This document shows positions 33,780 to 45,290 of a stretch of 64,000 nucleotides of DNA, one piece after another; position 1 is the first letter of the stretch, and each line of letters opens with the position of its first letter. This DNA comes from Pseudomonas oryzihabitans (GTDB lineage Bacteria; Pseudomonadota; Gammaproteobacteria; Pseudomonadales; Pseudomonadaceae). The stretch is from assembly GCF_014522265.1 (NCBI RefSeq), contig NZ_CP017024.1, positions 4,536,501 to 4,600,500 of the forward strand, given 5' to 3'. Both the position numbers and the translations under genes were made by a program. The notes beneath the pieces were generated by a model that saw only the letters and a list, made by a program, of their open reading frames with translations, made no database searches and had not been told where the DNA came from.

Positions 33780-34454
33780 ATGCAATACAATCTCACCCGG
33801 ATCGATCCCGATGCGGCAGTAGACCGCTATCCGGCCGGCCAACGGGAAACCGTTGCCGACCCTATGGAAAGTCAAGTCAACCGCAGCATCTTCATGGGCA
33901 AACTTGAGGATGTCCTGCGGGGCGCGGTCAATTGGGGGCGCAAGAATTCTCTCTGGCCCTACAACTTCGGCCTGTCCTGCTGCTACGTGGAAATGACCAC
34001 CGCCTTCACGGCGCCCCACGACATCGCCCGCTTCGGCGCCGAAGTCATCCGGGCCTCGCCGCGTCAGGCCGACTTCATGGTCATCGCCGGCACTCCCTTC
34101 ATGAAGATGGCCCCGGTCATCCAGCGCCTGTACGAGCAGATGCTGGAACCCAAGTGGGTGATTTCCATGGGCGCCTGCGCCAACTCCGGCGGTATGTACG
34201 ACATCTACTCGGTCGTTCAGGGCGTGGACAAGTTCCTGCCCGTCGACGTCTATGTGCCCGGCTGCCCGCCTCGCCCCGAAGCCTTCCTCCAGGGCCTGAT
34301 GCTCCTGCAGGACTCCATCGGTGAAGAGCGCCGCCCCCTTTCCTGGGTGGTGGGCGACCAGGGTATCTATCGCGCCGAGATGCCTTCGCAGCGCGAGCAG
34401 AACCGCGAGCGCCGCATCCAGGTCACCAACCTGCGCAGCCCAGACGAAGTGTAA
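33780..34454 (+). CDS. nuoB: NADH-quinone oxidoreductase subunit B
   Basis: Peripheral-arm subunit of complex I (224 residues) that binds cluster N2, the last iron-sulfur centre before quinone. The four cysteines are visible: tandem CC in GLSCCYVEM, then GACANSGG and [11 protein letters not shown]. The ATG at 33780 lies 11 bases after nuoA; longer upstream frame is not family-like. Confidence 0.96.
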   Translation: MQYNLTRIDPDAAVDRYPAGQRETVADPMESQVNRSIFMGKLEDVLRGAVNWGRKNSLWPYNFGLSCCYVEMTTAFTAPHDIARFGAEVIRASPRQADFMVIAGTPFMKMAPVIQRLYEQMLEPKWVISMGACANSGGMYDIYSVVQGVDKFLPVDVYVPGCPPRPEAFLQGLMLLQDSIGEERRPLSWVVGDQGIYRAEMPSQREQNRERRIQVTNLRSPDEV

Positions 34455-34505
34455 GTCCCCTCCGGGACCTGCACGCTGACGACGATCGATTAGCGACGGA
34501 ACATC

Positions 34506-36290
34506 ATGACCGCAGACACCGCTCTGTCCGCCTCTGCGCTCGCCCCTGCCGGCGATGCGTCGGTGGTTGGCGAACTCCAGGGCCAATTCGGCGCCGACGC
34601 CCTGACCCTGCAAGACACCCGTACCGGCATGCCGGTGATCTGGGTGGCGCGCGAAAAAATCATCGAGGTACTGCGCTTCCTGCGCAACCTGCCCCGCCCC
34701 TACGTCATGCTCTATGACCTGCATGGTGTGGACGAGCGCCTGCGGACCCATCGCCGCGGCCTCCCCAATGCGGACTTCACGGTGTTCTACCACCTGCTGT
34801 CCATCGACCGTAACAGCGATGTGATGCTCAAGGTGGCCCTGTCCGCCAACGACCTGCGCCTGCCCACCGCCACCGGCATCTACCCCAATGCCAACTGGTA
34901 CGAGCGGGAAGTGCTGGACATGTACGGCATCCATTTCGATGGCCACCCGCTGCCCAAGCGCATGCTGATGGCCGACAACTGGCAGGGTCACCCGCTGCGC
35001 AAGGACTATCCGGCGCGGGCCACCGAATTCGATCCCTATGCGCTGAACGCCGCCAAGCAGGACCTCGAACAGGAGACCCTGAGATTCAAGCCCGAAGAGT
35101 GGGGCATGAAGGAACATGCGGAGAATTCCGACTACATGTTCCTCAACCTGGGTCCGAACCACCCTTCCGCCCACGGTGCCTTCCGCATCATCCTGCAGCT
35201 GGACGGCGAAGAGATCGTCGACTGCGTGCCGGAGATCGGCTACCACCATCGGGGCGCCGAGAAGATGGCCGAGCGCCAGTCCTGGCACAGCTACATCCCC
35301 TACACCGACCGGATCGATTATCTGGGTGGGGTGATGAACAACCTGCCCTACGTCCTTTCGGTGGAAAAACTCGCCGGCATCAAGGTGCCGGCGCGGGTCG
35401 AATTCATCCGCGTGATGATGGCCGAGTTCTTCCGCATCAACAGCCACCTGCTGTACCTGGGCACCTATATCCAGGACGTCGGTGCCATGACCCCGGTGTT
35501 CTTTACCTTCACCGACCGTCAGCGTGCCTACAAGGTGATCGAGGCCATCACCGGCTTCCGCATGCACCCGGCCTGGTTCCGTATCGGTGGCGTCGCCCAC
35601 GACCTGCCGCGTGGCTGGGACAAGCTGGTCCGCGAATTCCTCGACTGGATGCCCAAGCGCCTGGACGAGTACGAAAAGGCCGCGATGAAGAACAGCATCC
35701 TCATCGGCCGGACCAAGAACGTCGCCGTCTACAACACCAAGGAAGCCCTGGAGTGGGGTGTCACCGGCCCCAACCTGCGCGCGACCGGTCTCGATTTCGA
35801 CCTGCGCAAGGCCCGCCCCTACTCCGGCTACGAGAACTTCGAATTCGAAGTGCCCATCGCCCACAACGGCGACTGCTACGACCGCGGCATGCTGCGCGTC
35901 GAGGAGATGCGCCAGAGCCTGCGCATCATCGAGCAGTGCTTGCAGCACATGCCGGAAGGCCCGTACAAGGCGGATCACCCGCTGACCACGCCGCCGCCCA
36001 AGGAGCGCACCCTGCAGCACATCGAGACCCTGATCACCCACTTCCTGCAAGTGTCCTGGGGTCCGGTGATGCCGGCTGGCGAAGCCTTCCAGATGATCGA
36101 GGCGACCAAGGGCGCCAACAGCTACTACCTGACGAGCGATGGCAGCACCATGAGCTACCGCACCCGCATCCGGACGCCGAGCTTCCCGCACCTGCAGCAG
36201 ATCCCGGCCGTCATCCGCGGCAGCATGGTGTCCGACCTGATTGCCTATCTGGGCAGTATCGACTTCGTCATGGCCGACGTGGACCGCTGA
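34506..36290 (+). CDS. nuoC: NADH-quinone oxidoreductase fused subunit C/D
   Basis: 594-residue fusion of NuoC (about residues 1-190, 30-kDa type: [19 protein letters not shown]) and NuoD (49-kDa type: [15 protein letters not shown] near 215, [10 protein letters not shown], and the C-terminal [19 protein letters not shown]). Together with NuoB it forms the quinone site. The fused nuoCD is the form found in Escherichia coli and Pseudomonas. It is followed two bases later by nuoE. Confidence 0.96.
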   Translation: MTADTALSASALAPAGDASVVGELQGQFGADALTLQDTRTGMPVIWVAREKIIEVLRFLRNLPRPYVMLYDLHGVDERLRTHRRGLPNADFTVFYHLLSIDRNSDVMLKVALSANDLRLPTATGIYPNANWYEREVLDMYGIHFDGHPLPKRMLMADNWQGHPLRKDYPARATEFDPYALNAAKQDLEQETLRFKPEEWGMKEHAENSDYMFLNLGPNHPSAHGAFRIILQLDGEEIVDCVPEIGYHHRGAEKMAERQSWHSYIPYTDRIDYLGGVMNNLPYVLSVEKLAGIKVPARVEFIRVMMAEFFRINSHLLYLGTYIQDVGAMTPVFFTFTDRQRAYKVIEAITGFRMHPAWFRIGGVAHDLPRGWDKLVREFLDWMPKRLDEYEKAAMKNSILIGRTKNVAVYNTKEALEWGVTGPNLRATGLDFDLRKARPYSGYENFEFEVPIAHNGDCYDRGMLRVEEMRQSLRIIEQCLQHMPEGPYKADHPLTTPPPKERTLQHIETLITHFLQVSWGPVMPAGEAFQMIEATKGANSYYLTSDGSTMSYRTRIRTPSFPHLQQIPAVIRGSMVSDLIAYLGSIDFVMADVDR

Positions 36291-36292
36291 GC

Positions 36293-36793
36293 ATGAGCAC
36301 CGAAACCCTGATCCAAACCGACCGTTTCGTCCTGAGCGAAACCGAGCGCTCGGCCATCGAGCACGAGATGCATCACTACGAGGACCCGCGCGCGGCGTCC
36401 ATCGAAGCCCTCAAGATCGTCCAGAAGGAACGTGGCTGGGTGCCGGATGGCGCCATCTATGCCATCGGCGAAGTGCTGGGCATTCCCGCCAGCGACGTCG
36501 AGGGCGTGGCGACCTTCTATAGCCAGATCTTCCGCGTGCCGGTCGGCCGCCACATCATCCGCGTGTGCGACAGCATGACCTGCTACATCGGCGGCCACGA
36601 ATCCGTGGTCGGCGAGATCCAGCGGCAGCTGGGCATCGGCCTGGGCCAGACCACCACCGACAGCCGCTTCACGCTGCTGCCGGTCTGCTGCCTGGGCAAT
36701 TGCGATAAGGCCCCGGCGCTGATGATCGACGACGACACCCATGGCGATGTCCAACCTGCGGGCGTGGCCAAACTGCTGGAGGGATACGCATGA
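36293..36793 (+). CDS. nuoE: NADH-quinone oxidoreductase subunit E
   Basis: 24-kDa-type subunit of the NADH-input module, 166 residues, thioredoxin-like. It binds 2Fe-2S cluster N1a through CDSMTC and CCLGNC, all four ligands visible. [15 protein letters not shown] is a family segment. The stop overlaps the nuoF start by 4 bases. Confidence 0.96.
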   Translation: MSTETLIQTDRFVLSETERSAIEHEMHHYEDPRAASIEALKIVQKERGWVPDGAIYAIGEVLGIPASDVEGVATFYSQIFRVPVGRHIIRVCDSMTCYIGGHESVVGEIQRQLGIGLGQTTTDSRFTLLPVCCLGNCDKAPALMIDDDTHGDVQPAGVAKLLEGYA

Positions 36794-38139
36794 GACTGAC
36801 CTCCTTCGGGCCTGCCAATAGCATCGCCCGTACCCCCGAGACCCATCCCCTGACCTGGCGCCTGCGTGAAGACGGCGCTCCGGTATGGCTGGAGGAATAC
36901 CAGGCGAAGGACGGCTACGCCGCGGCGCGCAAGGCGCTGACCGCGCTGGCACCCGACGCCATCGTCCAGGAAGTCAAGGACTCCGGCCTCAAGGGCCGTG
37001 GCGGTGCGGGTTTCCCCACCGGCGTGAAGTGGGGCCTGATGCCCAAGGACGAATCCCTCGATATCCGCTACCTGCTGTGCAACGCGGACGAGATGGAGCC
37101 CAACACCTGGAAGGACCGCCTGCTCATGGAGCAGCTGCCGCACCTGCTGGTGGAAGGCATGCTGATCAGCGCCCGGGCGCTCAAGGCCTACCGTGGCTAC
37201 ATCTTCCTGCGCGGCGAATACGTCGACGCCGCCGCCAACCTGCGGCGCGCCGTGGAAGAAGCCAAGGCCGCCGGCCTGCTGGGCAAGAACATCCTCGGCA
37301 GCGGCTTCGATTTCGAGCTGTTCGTCCACACCGGCGCCGGTCGCTACATCTGTGGCGAGGAGACCGCGCTGATCAACTCCCTGGAAGGCCGTCGTGCCAA
37401 CCCGCGCTCCAAGCCGCCCTTCCCCGCCGCCGTCGGCGTCTGGGGCAAGCCCACCTGCGTCAACAACGTCGAGACCCTGTGCAACGTGCCGGGCATCGTC
37501 GCGGGTGGCGTGGACTGGTACAAGAGCCTGGCCCGCGAAGGCAGCGAAGACATGGGCACCAAGCTCATGGGCTTCTCCGGCAAGGTGAAGAATCCCGGCG
37601 TCTGGGAACTGCCCTTCGGCATCACCGCCCAGGAGCTGTTCGAAGACTATGCCGGCGGCATGCGCGACGGCTTCACGCTGAAATGCTGGCAGCCCGGTGG
37701 CGCCGGTACCGGCTTCCTGCTACCCGAGCACCTCTCGGCGCAGATGTACGCCGGCGGCATCGGCAAGGTCGGCACCCGCATGGGCACCGGCCTGGCCCTG
37801 GCCGTGGACGACAGCGTCAACATGGTCTCGCTGCTGCGCAACATGGAAGAGTTCTTCGCCCGGGAATCCTGCGGCTGGTGCACCCCCTGCCGCGACGGCC
37901 TGCCCTGGAGCGTCAAGCTCCTGCGCAGCCTGGAGAAGGGTGAAGGCCAGCAGGGCGATCTCGATACCCTGCTGCAGCTGGTCAACTTCCTCGGCCCGGG
38001 CAAGACCTTCTGTGCCCATGCACCGGGCGCTGTCGAGCCCCTGGGTAGTGCCATCAAGTATTTCCGCGAAGAGTTCGAGGCCGGTGTGCGCAAGGCGCCC
38101 AGCGAACCTCGTCCGACTGCTTCCGCGACCGTGACCTGA
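36790..38139 (+). CDS. nuoF: NADH-quinone oxidoreductase subunit F
   Basis: 51-kDa-type subunit (449 residues) that binds NADH, FMN and cluster N3. Motifs: [15 protein letters not shown] near residue 67 for [24 protein letters not shown], and the 4Fe-4S ligands [12 protein letters not shown] with a fourth Cys in [10 protein letters not shown]. It is followed by an unusually long 140-base gap with a hairpin before nuoG. Confidence 0.96.
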   Translation: MRLTSFGPANSIARTPETHPLTWRLREDGAPVWLEEYQAKDGYAAARKALTALAPDAIVQEVKDSGLKGRGGAGFPTGVKWGLMPKDESLDIRYLLCNADEMEPNTWKDRLLMEQLPHLLVEGMLISARALKAYRGYIFLRGEYVDAAANLRRAVEEAKAAGLLGKNILGSGFDFELFVHTGAGRYICGEETALINSLEGRRANPRSKPPFPAAVGVWGKPTCVNNVETLCNVPGIVAGGVDWYKSLAREGSEDMGTKLMGFSGKVKNPGVWELPFGITAQELFEDYAGGMRDGFTLKCWQPGGAGTGFLLPEHLSAQMYAGGIGKVGTRMGTGLALAVDDSVNMVSLLRNMEEFFARESCGWCTPCRDGLPWSVKLLRSLEKGEGQQGDLDTLLQLVNFLGPGKTFCAHAPGAVEPLGSAIKYFREEFEAGVRKAPSEPRPTASATVT

Positions 38140-38166
38140 GGTTTGGCCCCCTCGGGGGCCGAACCT
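38139..38166 (+). promoter_or_regulatory. hairpin in the nuoF-nuoG gap
   Basis: A 13-base-pair stem (AGGTTTGGCCCCC with GGGGGCCGAACCT, one G-U pair) begins at the last base of the nuoF stop. No T-run follows, so full termination is unlikely. It could attenuate or protect mRNA and set the ratio of upstream to downstream subunits. The rest of the gap to 38279 has a further CCGG-rich region but no frame. Confidence 0.5.
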
Positions 38167-38279
38167 ATCGCTTTCTGGCCGGGCCTGACCTGGCCGGCGC
38201 TGCCACTGGCGACCGCCAGGGCGGCGCGAACGTTTTCCCATTAGCCAGACCCGCCTTGCGCGGGTGAGAAGAAAACCCT

Positions 38280-40997
38280 ATGGCCACTATCCATGTAGAC
38301 GGCAAGACGTACGAGGTCGACGGGGCGGACAACCTCCTCGAAGCCTGCCTGTCCCTGGGGCTCGACATCCCCTATTTCTGCTGGCACCCGGCGCTGGGCA
38401 GCGTCGGTGCCTGCCGCCAGTGCGCGGTCAAGCAGTTCGCCGACGAGAATGACACCCGCGGGCGCCTGGTCATGTCCTGCATGACCCCGTCCAGCGACAA
38501 GACCTACATCTCCATCGAAGACGCCGAAGCCAAGGAATTCCGCAGCTCGGTCATCGAATGGCTGATGACCAACCATCCCCACGACTGTCCGGTCTGCGAA
38601 GAAGGCGGCCACTGCCACCTGCAGGACATGACGGTGATGACCGGCCACAACAAGCGCCGTTATCGCTTCACCAAGCGTACCCACCAGAATCAGGACCTTG
38701 GCCCGTTCGTCGCTCACGAGATGAACCGCTGCATCGCCTGCTATCGCTGCGTGCGCTACTACAAGGACTATGCCGGCGGTACCGACCTGGGCGTCTATGG
38801 CGCCCATGACAACGTCTATTTCGGCCGCGTCGAGGATGGGGCCCTGGAGAGCGAATTCTCCGGCAACCTGACCGAGGTCTGCCCCACCGGGGTGTTCACC
38901 GACAAGACCCACTCCGAACGCTACAACCGCAAGTGGGACATGCAGTTCGCCCCGAGCATCTGCCATGGCTGCTCCTCGGGCTGCAACATCAGCCCCGGCG
39001 AGCGCTATGGCGAACTGCGCCGCATCGAAAACCGCTTCAACGGCTCGGTCAACCAGTACTTCCTCTGCGACCGTGGCCGCTTCGGCTATGGCTATGTCAA
39101 TCGCAAGGATCGCCCGCGCCAGGCCCTGCTGAAGGACGGCAGCCTGGAGACCGGCATCGACGCCGCCCTGGATCGCGCCGCCCTGCTGCTGCGCGGCAAG
39201 AAGGTGATCGGCATCGGTTCGCCGCGTGCCAGCCTGGAAAGCAACCACGCCCTGCGTGAGCTGGTCGGCGCCGAGAACTTCTCCAGCGGCATGAGCGCCC
39301 GTGACCTGGCCAACGTCCGCCTGGTCCTGCAGGTGCTCAAGGACAGCCCCCTGCCCGTGCCGACCCTGCGCGCCATGGAGAAGCACGATGCCGTCTTCGT
39401 CCTCGGCGAGGATCTGACCCAAACCGCGGCCCGCCTGGCGCTGTCCCTGCGGCAGTCGGTCAAGGGCAAGCCCGAGGCCATGGCCGCGGCGCAGAAGATC
39501 CAGCCCTGGCTGAACGCCGCCGTGCAGAACATCGGCCAGAGCGAGCGCAATCCGCTGTTCATCGCCAGCGTCGCCGCCACCCGCCTGGACGACGTCGCCG
39601 ACGCCCGCCTGCATGGTTCGCCGCTGGAACTGGCCCGCTTCGGCCATGCCGTGGCCCATGCCATCGACGCCAGCGCCCCGGCCGTCGACGGCCTGAGCGA
39701 CGAAGTCGCCGAGCAGGCGCGCCTGCTGGCCGAAACCCTGCTGGCGGCCGAACGCCCGCTGGTGGTGTCCGGTACCTCCCTGGGTGAGCCGGCGCTGATC
39801 GAGGCCGCCGCCAACCTGGCCAAGGCCCTGGCCGCCAAGGGCAAGGCCGGCTCTCTGAGCCTGGTGGTGCCTGAAGCCAACAGCCTGGGCCTGGCGCTGT
39901 ACGGCGGCGAGTCCGTCGAAGACGCCTTCGCCGCCCTGGAAAATGGCCAGGCCGACGCCCTGGTGGTGCTGGAGAACGACCTCTATCGTCGCGCCCCTGC
40001 CCAGCAGGTGGATCAGGCCCTGGCCCGCGCCCAGGTGCTGGTGGTGCTGGATCACCAGCGTACCGCCACCGCCCAGCGCGCCGACCTGGTGCTGCCGGCG
40101 GCCAGCTTCGCCGAAGGCGACGGTACCCTGGTCAGCCAGGAAGGTCGCGCCCAGCGCTTCTTCCAGGTCTATGAGCCGAACTACTACGATCCCTCCAGCC
40201 TGGTCCGCGAGGGCTGGCGCTGGCTGCACGCCTTGCGCAACACCCTGGACAACCGTCCGGTGGACTGGACCCAGCTGGACCACGTCACCGACGCCGTGGC
40301 CTCTTCCACGCCGCAGCTGGACGGCATCCGCGATGCCGCGCCCAACGCCAGCTTCCGGGTGAAGGGTCTCAAGCTCGCCCGCGAACCGCATCGCTACAGC
40401 GGCCGCACCTCCATGCGCGCCAACCTCAGCGTGCACGAGCCGCGTGCGCCCCAGGATGCCGACACTGCCTTCGCCTTCTCCATGGAAGGCTATGCCGGCA
40501 GCGTCGAACCGCGTCAGCAGATTCCCTTCGCCTGGTCCCCGGGCTGGAACTCGCCCCAGGCCTGGAACAAGTTCCAGGACGAGGTCGGTGGTCACCTGCG
40601 CGCCGGCGATCCGGGCGTACGCCTGATCGAGCCCCAGGGCGATCGCCTGGACTGGTTCGCCGTCCCGACCGCCGTCGTGCGCGATACCGGGTCCGGCTTC
40701 CAGGCCGTGCCGCTGTACCACCTGTTCGGCAGCGAAGAGACCTCTTCCCGCGCCGAGCCGGTACGCGAGCGCATCCCGGCCGCCTATGTGGCGCTGGCCA
40801 AGGCCGATGCCGACCGCCTGGGCGTCAATGAAGGCGCCCTGCTGCGCCTGCAGGTTGCCGGACAGGAACTGCGCCTGCCGCTGCAGATCAAGCCCGAGCT
40901 GTCGGCGGGCCTGGTCGGCCTGCCCGCCGGCTTCGAAGGGATTCCGGTGGACTTTGCCGGCCTCAGCGTGGAAGGACTGCAGGAGGCCGCGGCATGA
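38280..40997 (+). CDS. nuoG: NADH-quinone oxidoreductase subunit G
   Basis: 75-kDa-type subunit, 905 residues, carrying most of the iron-sulfur chain. N1b ligands are in [15 protein letters not shown] and MSC; N5 in [14 protein letters not shown] with its His; N4 in RCIACYRC and EVCPTG; and N7 in CHGCSSGC with a later Cys in YFLCDRG. The C-terminal part is a molybdopterin-oxidoreductase-like domain without cofactor. The length matches the long NuoG of gammaproteobacteria. It overlaps nuoH by 4 bases. Confidence 0.96.
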   Translation: MATIHVDGKTYEVDGADNLLEACLSLGLDIPYFCWHPALGSVGACRQCAVKQFADENDTRGRLVMSCMTPSSDKTYISIEDAEAKEFRSSVIEWLMTNHPHDCPVCEEGGHCHLQDMTVMTGHNKRRYRFTKRTHQNQDLGPFVAHEMNRCIACYRCVRYYKDYAGGTDLGVYGAHDNVYFGRVEDGALESEFSGNLTEVCPTGVFTDKTHSERYNRKWDMQFAPSICHGCSSGCNISPGERYGELRRIENRFNGSVNQYFLCDRGRFGYGYVNRKDRPRQALLKDGSLETGIDAALDRAALLLRGKKVIGIGSPRASLESNHALRELVGAENFSSGMSARDLANVRLVLQVLKDSPLPVPTLRAMEKHDAVFVLGEDLTQTAARLALSLRQSVKGKPEAMAAAQKIQPWLNAAVQNIGQSERNPLFIASVAATRLDDVADARLHGSPLELARFGHAVAHAIDASAPAVDGLSDEVAEQARLLAETLLAAERPLVVSGTSLGEPALIEAAANLAKALAAKGKAGSLSLVVPEANSLGLALYGGESVEDAFAALENGQADALVVLENDLYRRAPAQQVDQALARAQVLVVLDHQRTATAQRADLVLPAASFAEGDGTLVSQEGRAQRFFQVYEPNYYDPSSLVREGWRWLHALRNTLDNRPVDWTQLDHVTDAVASSTPQLDGIRDAAPNASFRVKGLKLAREPHRYSGRTSMRANLSVHEPRAPQDADTAFAFSMEGYAGSVEPRQQIPFAWSPGWNSPQAWNKFQDEVGGHLRAGDPGVRLIEPQGDRLDWFAVPTAVVRDTGSGFQAVPLYHLFGSEETSSRAEPVRERIPAAYVALAKADADRLGVNEGALLRLQVAGQELRLPLQIKPELSAGLVGLPAGFEGIPVDFAGLSVEGLQEAAA

Positions 40998-42004
40998 CCT
41001 GGCTCACCCCCACCCTCATCGCCGTGGTGATCGGCATCCTCAAGGCCATCGTCATCCTCCTGGCGGTGGTCATCTGCGGGGCGCTGCTGAGCTTCGTCGA
41101 ACGGCGTCTGCTGGGTCTCTGGCAGGACCGTCACGGTCCCAACCGGGTCGGTCCCTTCGGCGCCTTCCAGCTTGGCGCCGACATGCTGAAGATGTTCTTC
41201 AAGGAGGACTGGACGCCGCCGTTCGCCGACAAGATGATCTTCAGCCTGGCGCCGGTGATCGCCATGGGCTCGCTGCTGGTGGCCTTCTCGGTCATCCCGA
41301 TCACCCCCACCTGGGGCGTGGCGGACCTGAACGTCGGCCTGCTGTTCTTCTTCGCCATGGCCGGCGTCAACGTCTATGCCGTGCTCTTCGCCGGCTGGGC
41401 GAGCAACAACAAGTTCTCGCTGCTGGGCGCCATGCGCGCCTCGGCCCAGACCCTCTCCTACGAGGTGTTCATGGGTCTGTCGGTGATGGGCATCGTCGCG
41501 GTGACCGGTTCCTTCAACATGAGGGATATCGTCGAGGCGCAGCACCAGGGCTGGTGGTTCATCATTCCCCAGTTCTTCGGCTTCTGCACCTTCTTCATCG
41601 CCGGCATCGCCGTCACCCACCGTCACCCGTTCGATCAGCCGGAAGCCGAGCAGGAGCTCGCCGACGGTTACCACATCGAATACGCGGGCATGAAGTGGGG
41701 CATGTTCTTCGTCGGCGAGTACATCGGCATCGTGCTGATCTCGGCGCTGCTGGTGACCCTGTTCTTCGGCGGCTGGCACGGTCCCTTCCTGGACACCCTG
41801 CCCTGGCTGTCGTTTTTCTGGTTCGCCCTGAAGACCGCCTTCTTCATCATGATCTTCATCCTGCTGCGCGCGTCCATTCCGCGTCCGCGCTACGACCAGG
41901 TAATGGCCTTCAGCTGGAAGTTCTGCCTGCCCCTGACCCTGATCAACCTGCTGGTGACCGGCGCGGTGGTGCTCTATAGCGCCTCGCCGGCCATCGGCCA
42001 GTGA
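40994..42004 (+). CDS. nuoH: NADH-quinone oxidoreductase subunit H
   Basis: ND1-type membrane subunit, 336 residues with about eight helices, joining the membrane arm to the quinone site. Family segments: [20 protein letters not shown] near residue 32, [12 protein letters not shown], and the acidic loop [17 protein letters not shown]. Ten bases separate it from nuoI. Confidence 0.96.
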   Translation: MTWLTPTLIAVVIGILKAIVILLAVVICGALLSFVERRLLGLWQDRHGPNRVGPFGAFQLGADMLKMFFKEDWTPPFADKMIFSLAPVIAMGSLLVAFSVIPITPTWGVADLNVGLLFFFAMAGVNVYAVLFAGWASNNKFSLLGAMRASAQTLSYEVFMGLSVMGIVAVTGSFNMRDIVEAQHQGWWFIIPQFFGFCTFFIAGIAVTHRHPFDQPEAEQELADGYHIEYAGMKWGMFFVGEYIGIVLISALLVTLFFGGWHGPFLDTLPWLSFFWFALKTAFFIMIFILLRASIPRPRYDQVMAFSWKFCLPLTLINLLVTGAVVLYSASPAIGQ

Positions 42005-42014
42005 GGTATTCGTC

Positions 42015-42563
42015 ATGATCAAGGAAATCTTGCACGTCCTGCATGGCACCTACACCCAGTTGCGTAGCATCGTGATGGTCTTCGGCCACGCCTTCCGCAA
42101 GCGCGACACCCTGCAATATCCCGAGGAGCCGGTGTACCTGCCGCCGCGTTATCGCGGCCGCATCGTGCTCACCCGTGACCCCGACGGTCAGGAGCGCTGC
42201 GTGGCGTGCAACCTGTGCGCCGTGGCCTGCCCGGTCGGCTGCATCTCGCTGCAGAAGACCGAAGCCGAAGACGGTCGCTGGTACCCGGAGTTCTTCCGCA
42301 TCAACTTCTCGCGCTGCATCTTCTGCGGCATGTGCGAGGAGGCCTGCCCCACCACCGCCATCCAGCTGACCCCGGATTTCGAGATGTCCGAATTCAAGCG
42401 CCAGGAGCTGGTGTACGAGAAGCAGGACCTGCTGATCTCGGGTCCGGGCAAGTATCCGGAATACAACTTCTACCGCGTGGCCGGCATGGCCATCGCGGGC
42501 AAGCCCAAGGGTGCCGCGCAGAGCGAGGCAGAGCCGATCAACGTGAAGAGTCTGCTGCCCTAA
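42015..42563 (+). CDS. nuoI: NADH-quinone oxidoreductase subunit I
   Basis: Ferredoxin-like peripheral subunit, 182 residues, carrying clusters N6a and N6b. Two full 4Fe-4S motifs are visible: [15 protein letters not shown] and [15 protein letters not shown]. It passes electrons towards N2 in NuoB. Confidence 0.97.
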   Translation: MIKEILHVLHGTYTQLRSIVMVFGHAFRKRDTLQYPEEPVYLPPRYRGRIVLTRDPDGQERCVACNLCAVACPVGCISLQKTEAEDGRWYPEFFRINFSRCIFCGMCEEACPTTAIQLTPDFEMSEFKRQELVYEKQDLLISGPGKYPEYNFYRVAGMAIAGKPKGAAQSEAEPINVKSLLP

Positions 42564-42572
42564 GGAGCTGTC

Positions 42573-43085
42573 GTGGAATTCGCCTTCTATTTCTCCGCCG
42601 GGGTGGCCGTCCTGGCCACCTTCCGGGTGATCACCAACACCAATCCGGTGCATGCGCTGCTGTACCTGATCATCTCGCTGCTGGCCGTGTCCATGGTGTT
42701 CTTCGCCCTGGGCGCGCCCTTCGCCGGCGCCCTGGAGATCATCGTCTACGCCGGCGCCATCATGGTGCTGTTCGTCTTCGTGGTGATGATGCTCAACCTC
42801 GGGCCGGTCGTCGCCGAGCAGGAACGCAAGTGGCTGACCCCCAAGATCTGGATAGCTCCGTCGATCCTCGCCGGTGCGCTGCTGGTGGAACTGCTGGTGG
42901 TGCTCGCGCGCACCCCGGGCGGCGCTGCCATCGGTCATACCTCGGTGGAAGCCAAGGCCGTGGGCATCAGCCTGTTCGGACCCTATCTGCTGGCGGTCGA
43001 ACTGGCCTCCATGCTGCTGCTGGGTGCCCTGGTCGCGGCCTATCACCTGGGTCGCAGCGACGTCAAAGACGGGATCGGCGAGTGA
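42573..43085 (+). CDS. nuoJ: NADH-quinone oxidoreductase subunit J
   Basis: ND6-type membrane subunit, 170 residues, about five helices ([56 protein letters not shown]). The [13 protein letters not shown] segment holds the pi-bulge region of the family. It starts with GTG at 42573, preceded by AAGGAG. Confidence 0.95.
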   Translation: MEFAFYFSAGVAVLATFRVITNTNPVHALLYLIISLLAVSMVFFALGAPFAGALEIIVYAGAIMVLFVFVVMMLNLGPVVAEQERKWLTPKIWIAPSILAGALLVELLVVLARTPGGAAIGHTSVEAKAVGISLFGPYLLAVELASMLLLGALVAAYHLGRSDVKDGIGE

Positions 43086-43110
43086 GTCGCCAAGGACTGG
43101 AGAACAGCCA

Positions 43111-43419
43111 ATGAACGCCATACCTCTGGAACACGGCCTGGCCCTCGCCGGCGCCCTGTTCGCCCTTGGCCTGGTGGGCCTGATGGTCCGCCGCAACATC
43201 CTCTTCGTGCTCATGAGTCTGGAAATCATGATGAACGCCTCCGCCCTGGCCTTCGTGGTCGCGGGTAGCCGTTGGGGCGCCCCCGACGGCCAGGTGATGT
43301 TCATCCTGGTGCTGAGCCTGGCCGCCGCCGAGGCCAGTATCGGCCTGGCGATCCTGCTGCAGCTCTATCGCCGCTTCCACACCCTCGACGTCGATGCCGC
43401 CAGCGAGATGCACGGATGA
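43111..43419 (+). CDS. nuoK: NADH-quinone oxidoreductase subunit K
   Basis: ND4L-type membrane subunit, 102 residues, three helices. Conserved glutamates of the proton path are seen in SLEIMMNA and [19 protein letters not shown] precedes the ATG. It overlaps nuoL by 4 bases. Confidence 0.96.
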   Translation: MNAIPLEHGLALAGALFALGLVGLMVRRNILFVLMSLEIMMNASALAFVVAGSRWGAPDGQVMFILVLSLAAAEASIGLAILLQLYRRFHTLDVDAASEMHG

Positions 43420-45263
43420 ACCTGCTACCCCTCACCTTCGCCTTTCCCCTGGTCGGCTATTTCCTGCTGGCCTTCTCCCGCGGTCGGCTGTCGGAGAATC
43501 TCTCCGCGCTGATCGGCGTGGGTTCGGTGGGCCTGGCGGCGCTGGTCGCCGCCTGGGTCGGCTGGAACTTCCACGTCGCACCGCCCGCCGACGGTCACCT
43601 GACCCTCGTCCTCTGGCAGTGGATGAACGTGGAGGGCTTCGCGCCCAACATGGCTCTCTACCTGGATGGCCTGTCGCTGACCATGCTCGGCGTGGTCACC
43701 GGCGTCGGCTTCCTGATCCACCTGTTCGCGTCCTGGTACATGCGCGGTGAAGAGGGCTATTCGCGCTTCTTCGCCTACACCAACCTGTTCATCTTCAGCA
43801 TGTTGCTGCTGGTTCTCGGCGACAACCTGCTGCTGCTGTACTTCGGTTGGGAAGGCGTGGGCCTGTGCAGCTACCTGCTGATCGGCTTCTACTACAGCGA
43901 GCGCGCCAACGGCAACGCGGCGCTGAAGGCGTTCATCGTCACCCGCGTCGGCGACGTCTTCATGGCCTTCGGTCTGTTCATCCTGTTCATGACCCTGGGC
44001 ACCCTGGACATCCAGGAGCTGCTGCAGAAGGCGCCGGACGTCTTCGCCAGTGGTGATCCGCTGATCGTGCTGGCCACCCTGGCGCTGCTCGGCGGCGCGG
44101 TCGGCAAGTCGGCCCAGCTGCCGCTGCAGACCTGGCTGGCGGACGCCATGGCCGGCCCCACCCCGGTCTCCGCACTTATCCACGCGGCGACCATGGTGAC
44201 CGCGGGCGTCTACCTGATAGCCCGGACCCACGGCCTGTTCCTGCTGGCGCCGGAAATCCTCCACCTGGTCGGCATCATCGGTGCCGTGACCCTGGTGCTG
44301 GCCGGTTTCGCCGCCCTGGTGCAGACCGACATCAAGCGCATCCTGGCCTATTCGACCATGAGCCAGATCGGCTATATGTTCCTGGCCCTGGGTGTCGGCG
44401 CCTGGCAGCCGGCGATCTTCCACCTGATGATCCATGCCTTCTTCAAGGCGCTGCTGTTCCTCGCCTCGGGTTCGGTGATCCTGGCCTGCCACCACGAGCA
44501 GAACATCTTCAAGATGGGCGGCCTGTGGAAGAAGATCCCCCTGGCCTACGCCAGCTTCGTGGTGGGTGGTTCGGCCCTGGCGGCGCTGCCGCTGGTGACC
44601 GCCGGCTTCTACTCCAAGGACGAGATCCTCTGGGAAGCCATGGCCAGCGGTCATACCTACCTGCTCTACGCAGGCCTGGCCGGTGCCTTCCTGACCTCGA
44701 TCTACACCTTCCGCCTGATCTTCATCACCTTCCATGGCGAGGCGCACACCGAGGCCCATGCCGGCCACGGCATCGCCCACAACCTGCCGCTGGCGGTACT
44801 GCTGGTGCTCTCGACCTTTGTCGGCGCGATGATCGTGCCGCCGCTGGCCGGGGTGCTGCCGGAATCCATCGGCCACGCCGGTGGCGAAGCCAAGCACTCC
44901 CTGGAGATCACCTCCGGGGCCATCGCCATCGCCGGTATCCTGCTGGCCGCCCTGCTCTTCCTTGGCAAGCGTTCCTTCGTGAACGGCCTGGCCAAGAGTG
45001 CGCCGGGTCGCTTCTTCGGGACCTGGTGGTATCACGCCTGGGGCTTCGACTGGCTGTACGACCTGATCTTCGTCAAGCCGTACCTGCTGCTGACCCGCCT
45101 GCTGCGTCGCGATCCCTTCGACCAGGCCATCGGCCTGATCCCGATGCTGGCGCGCGGCGGCAACCTGGCACTGAGCATCACCGAGAACGGCCGTCTGCGC
45201 TGGTACGCGGCTTCCATCGTGGGAGGCGCCGTGCTGTTGCTCGGCGCGCTGCTGCTGGCCTGA
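43416..45263 (+). CDS. nuoL: NADH-quinone oxidoreductase subunit L
   Basis: Antiporter-like distal proton-pumping subunit, 615 residues, with about 16 helices including the long lateral helix at the C-terminus. Key residues: [18 protein letters not shown] with the conserved Glu, and [32 protein letters not shown] (runs [15 protein letters not shown] and [11 protein letters not shown]). The start sits in an ATGA overlap with nuoK. Confidence 0.96.
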   Translation: MNLLPLTFAFPLVGYFLLAFSRGRLSENLSALIGVGSVGLAALVAAWVGWNFHVAPPADGHLTLVLWQWMNVEGFAPNMALYLDGLSLTMLGVVTGVGFLIHLFASWYMRGEEGYSRFFAYTNLFIFSMLLLVLGDNLLLLYFGWEGVGLCSYLLIGFYYSERANGNAALKAFIVTRVGDVFMAFGLFILFMTLGTLDIQELLQKAPDVFASGDPLIVLATLALLGGAVGKSAQLPLQTWLADAMAGPTPVSALIHAATMVTAGVYLIARTHGLFLLAPEILHLVGIIGAVTLVLAGFAALVQTDIKRILAYSTMSQIGYMFLALGVGAWQPAIFHLMIHAFFKALLFLASGSVILACHHEQNIFKMGGLWKKIPLAYASFVVGGSALAALPLVTAGFYSKDEILWEAMASGHTYLLYAGLAGAFLTSIYTFRLIFITFHGEAHTEAHAGHGIAHNLPLAVLLVLSTFVGAMIVPPLAGVLPESIGHAGGEAKHSLEITSGAIAIAGILLAALLFLGKRSFVNGLAKSAPGRFFGTWWYHAWGFDWLYDLIFVKPYLLLTRLLRRDPFDQAIGLIPMLARGGNLALSITENGRLRWYAASIVGGAVLLLGALLLA

Positions 45264-45290
45264 CCCCCTGACTAAGGATAAGTACACGTC

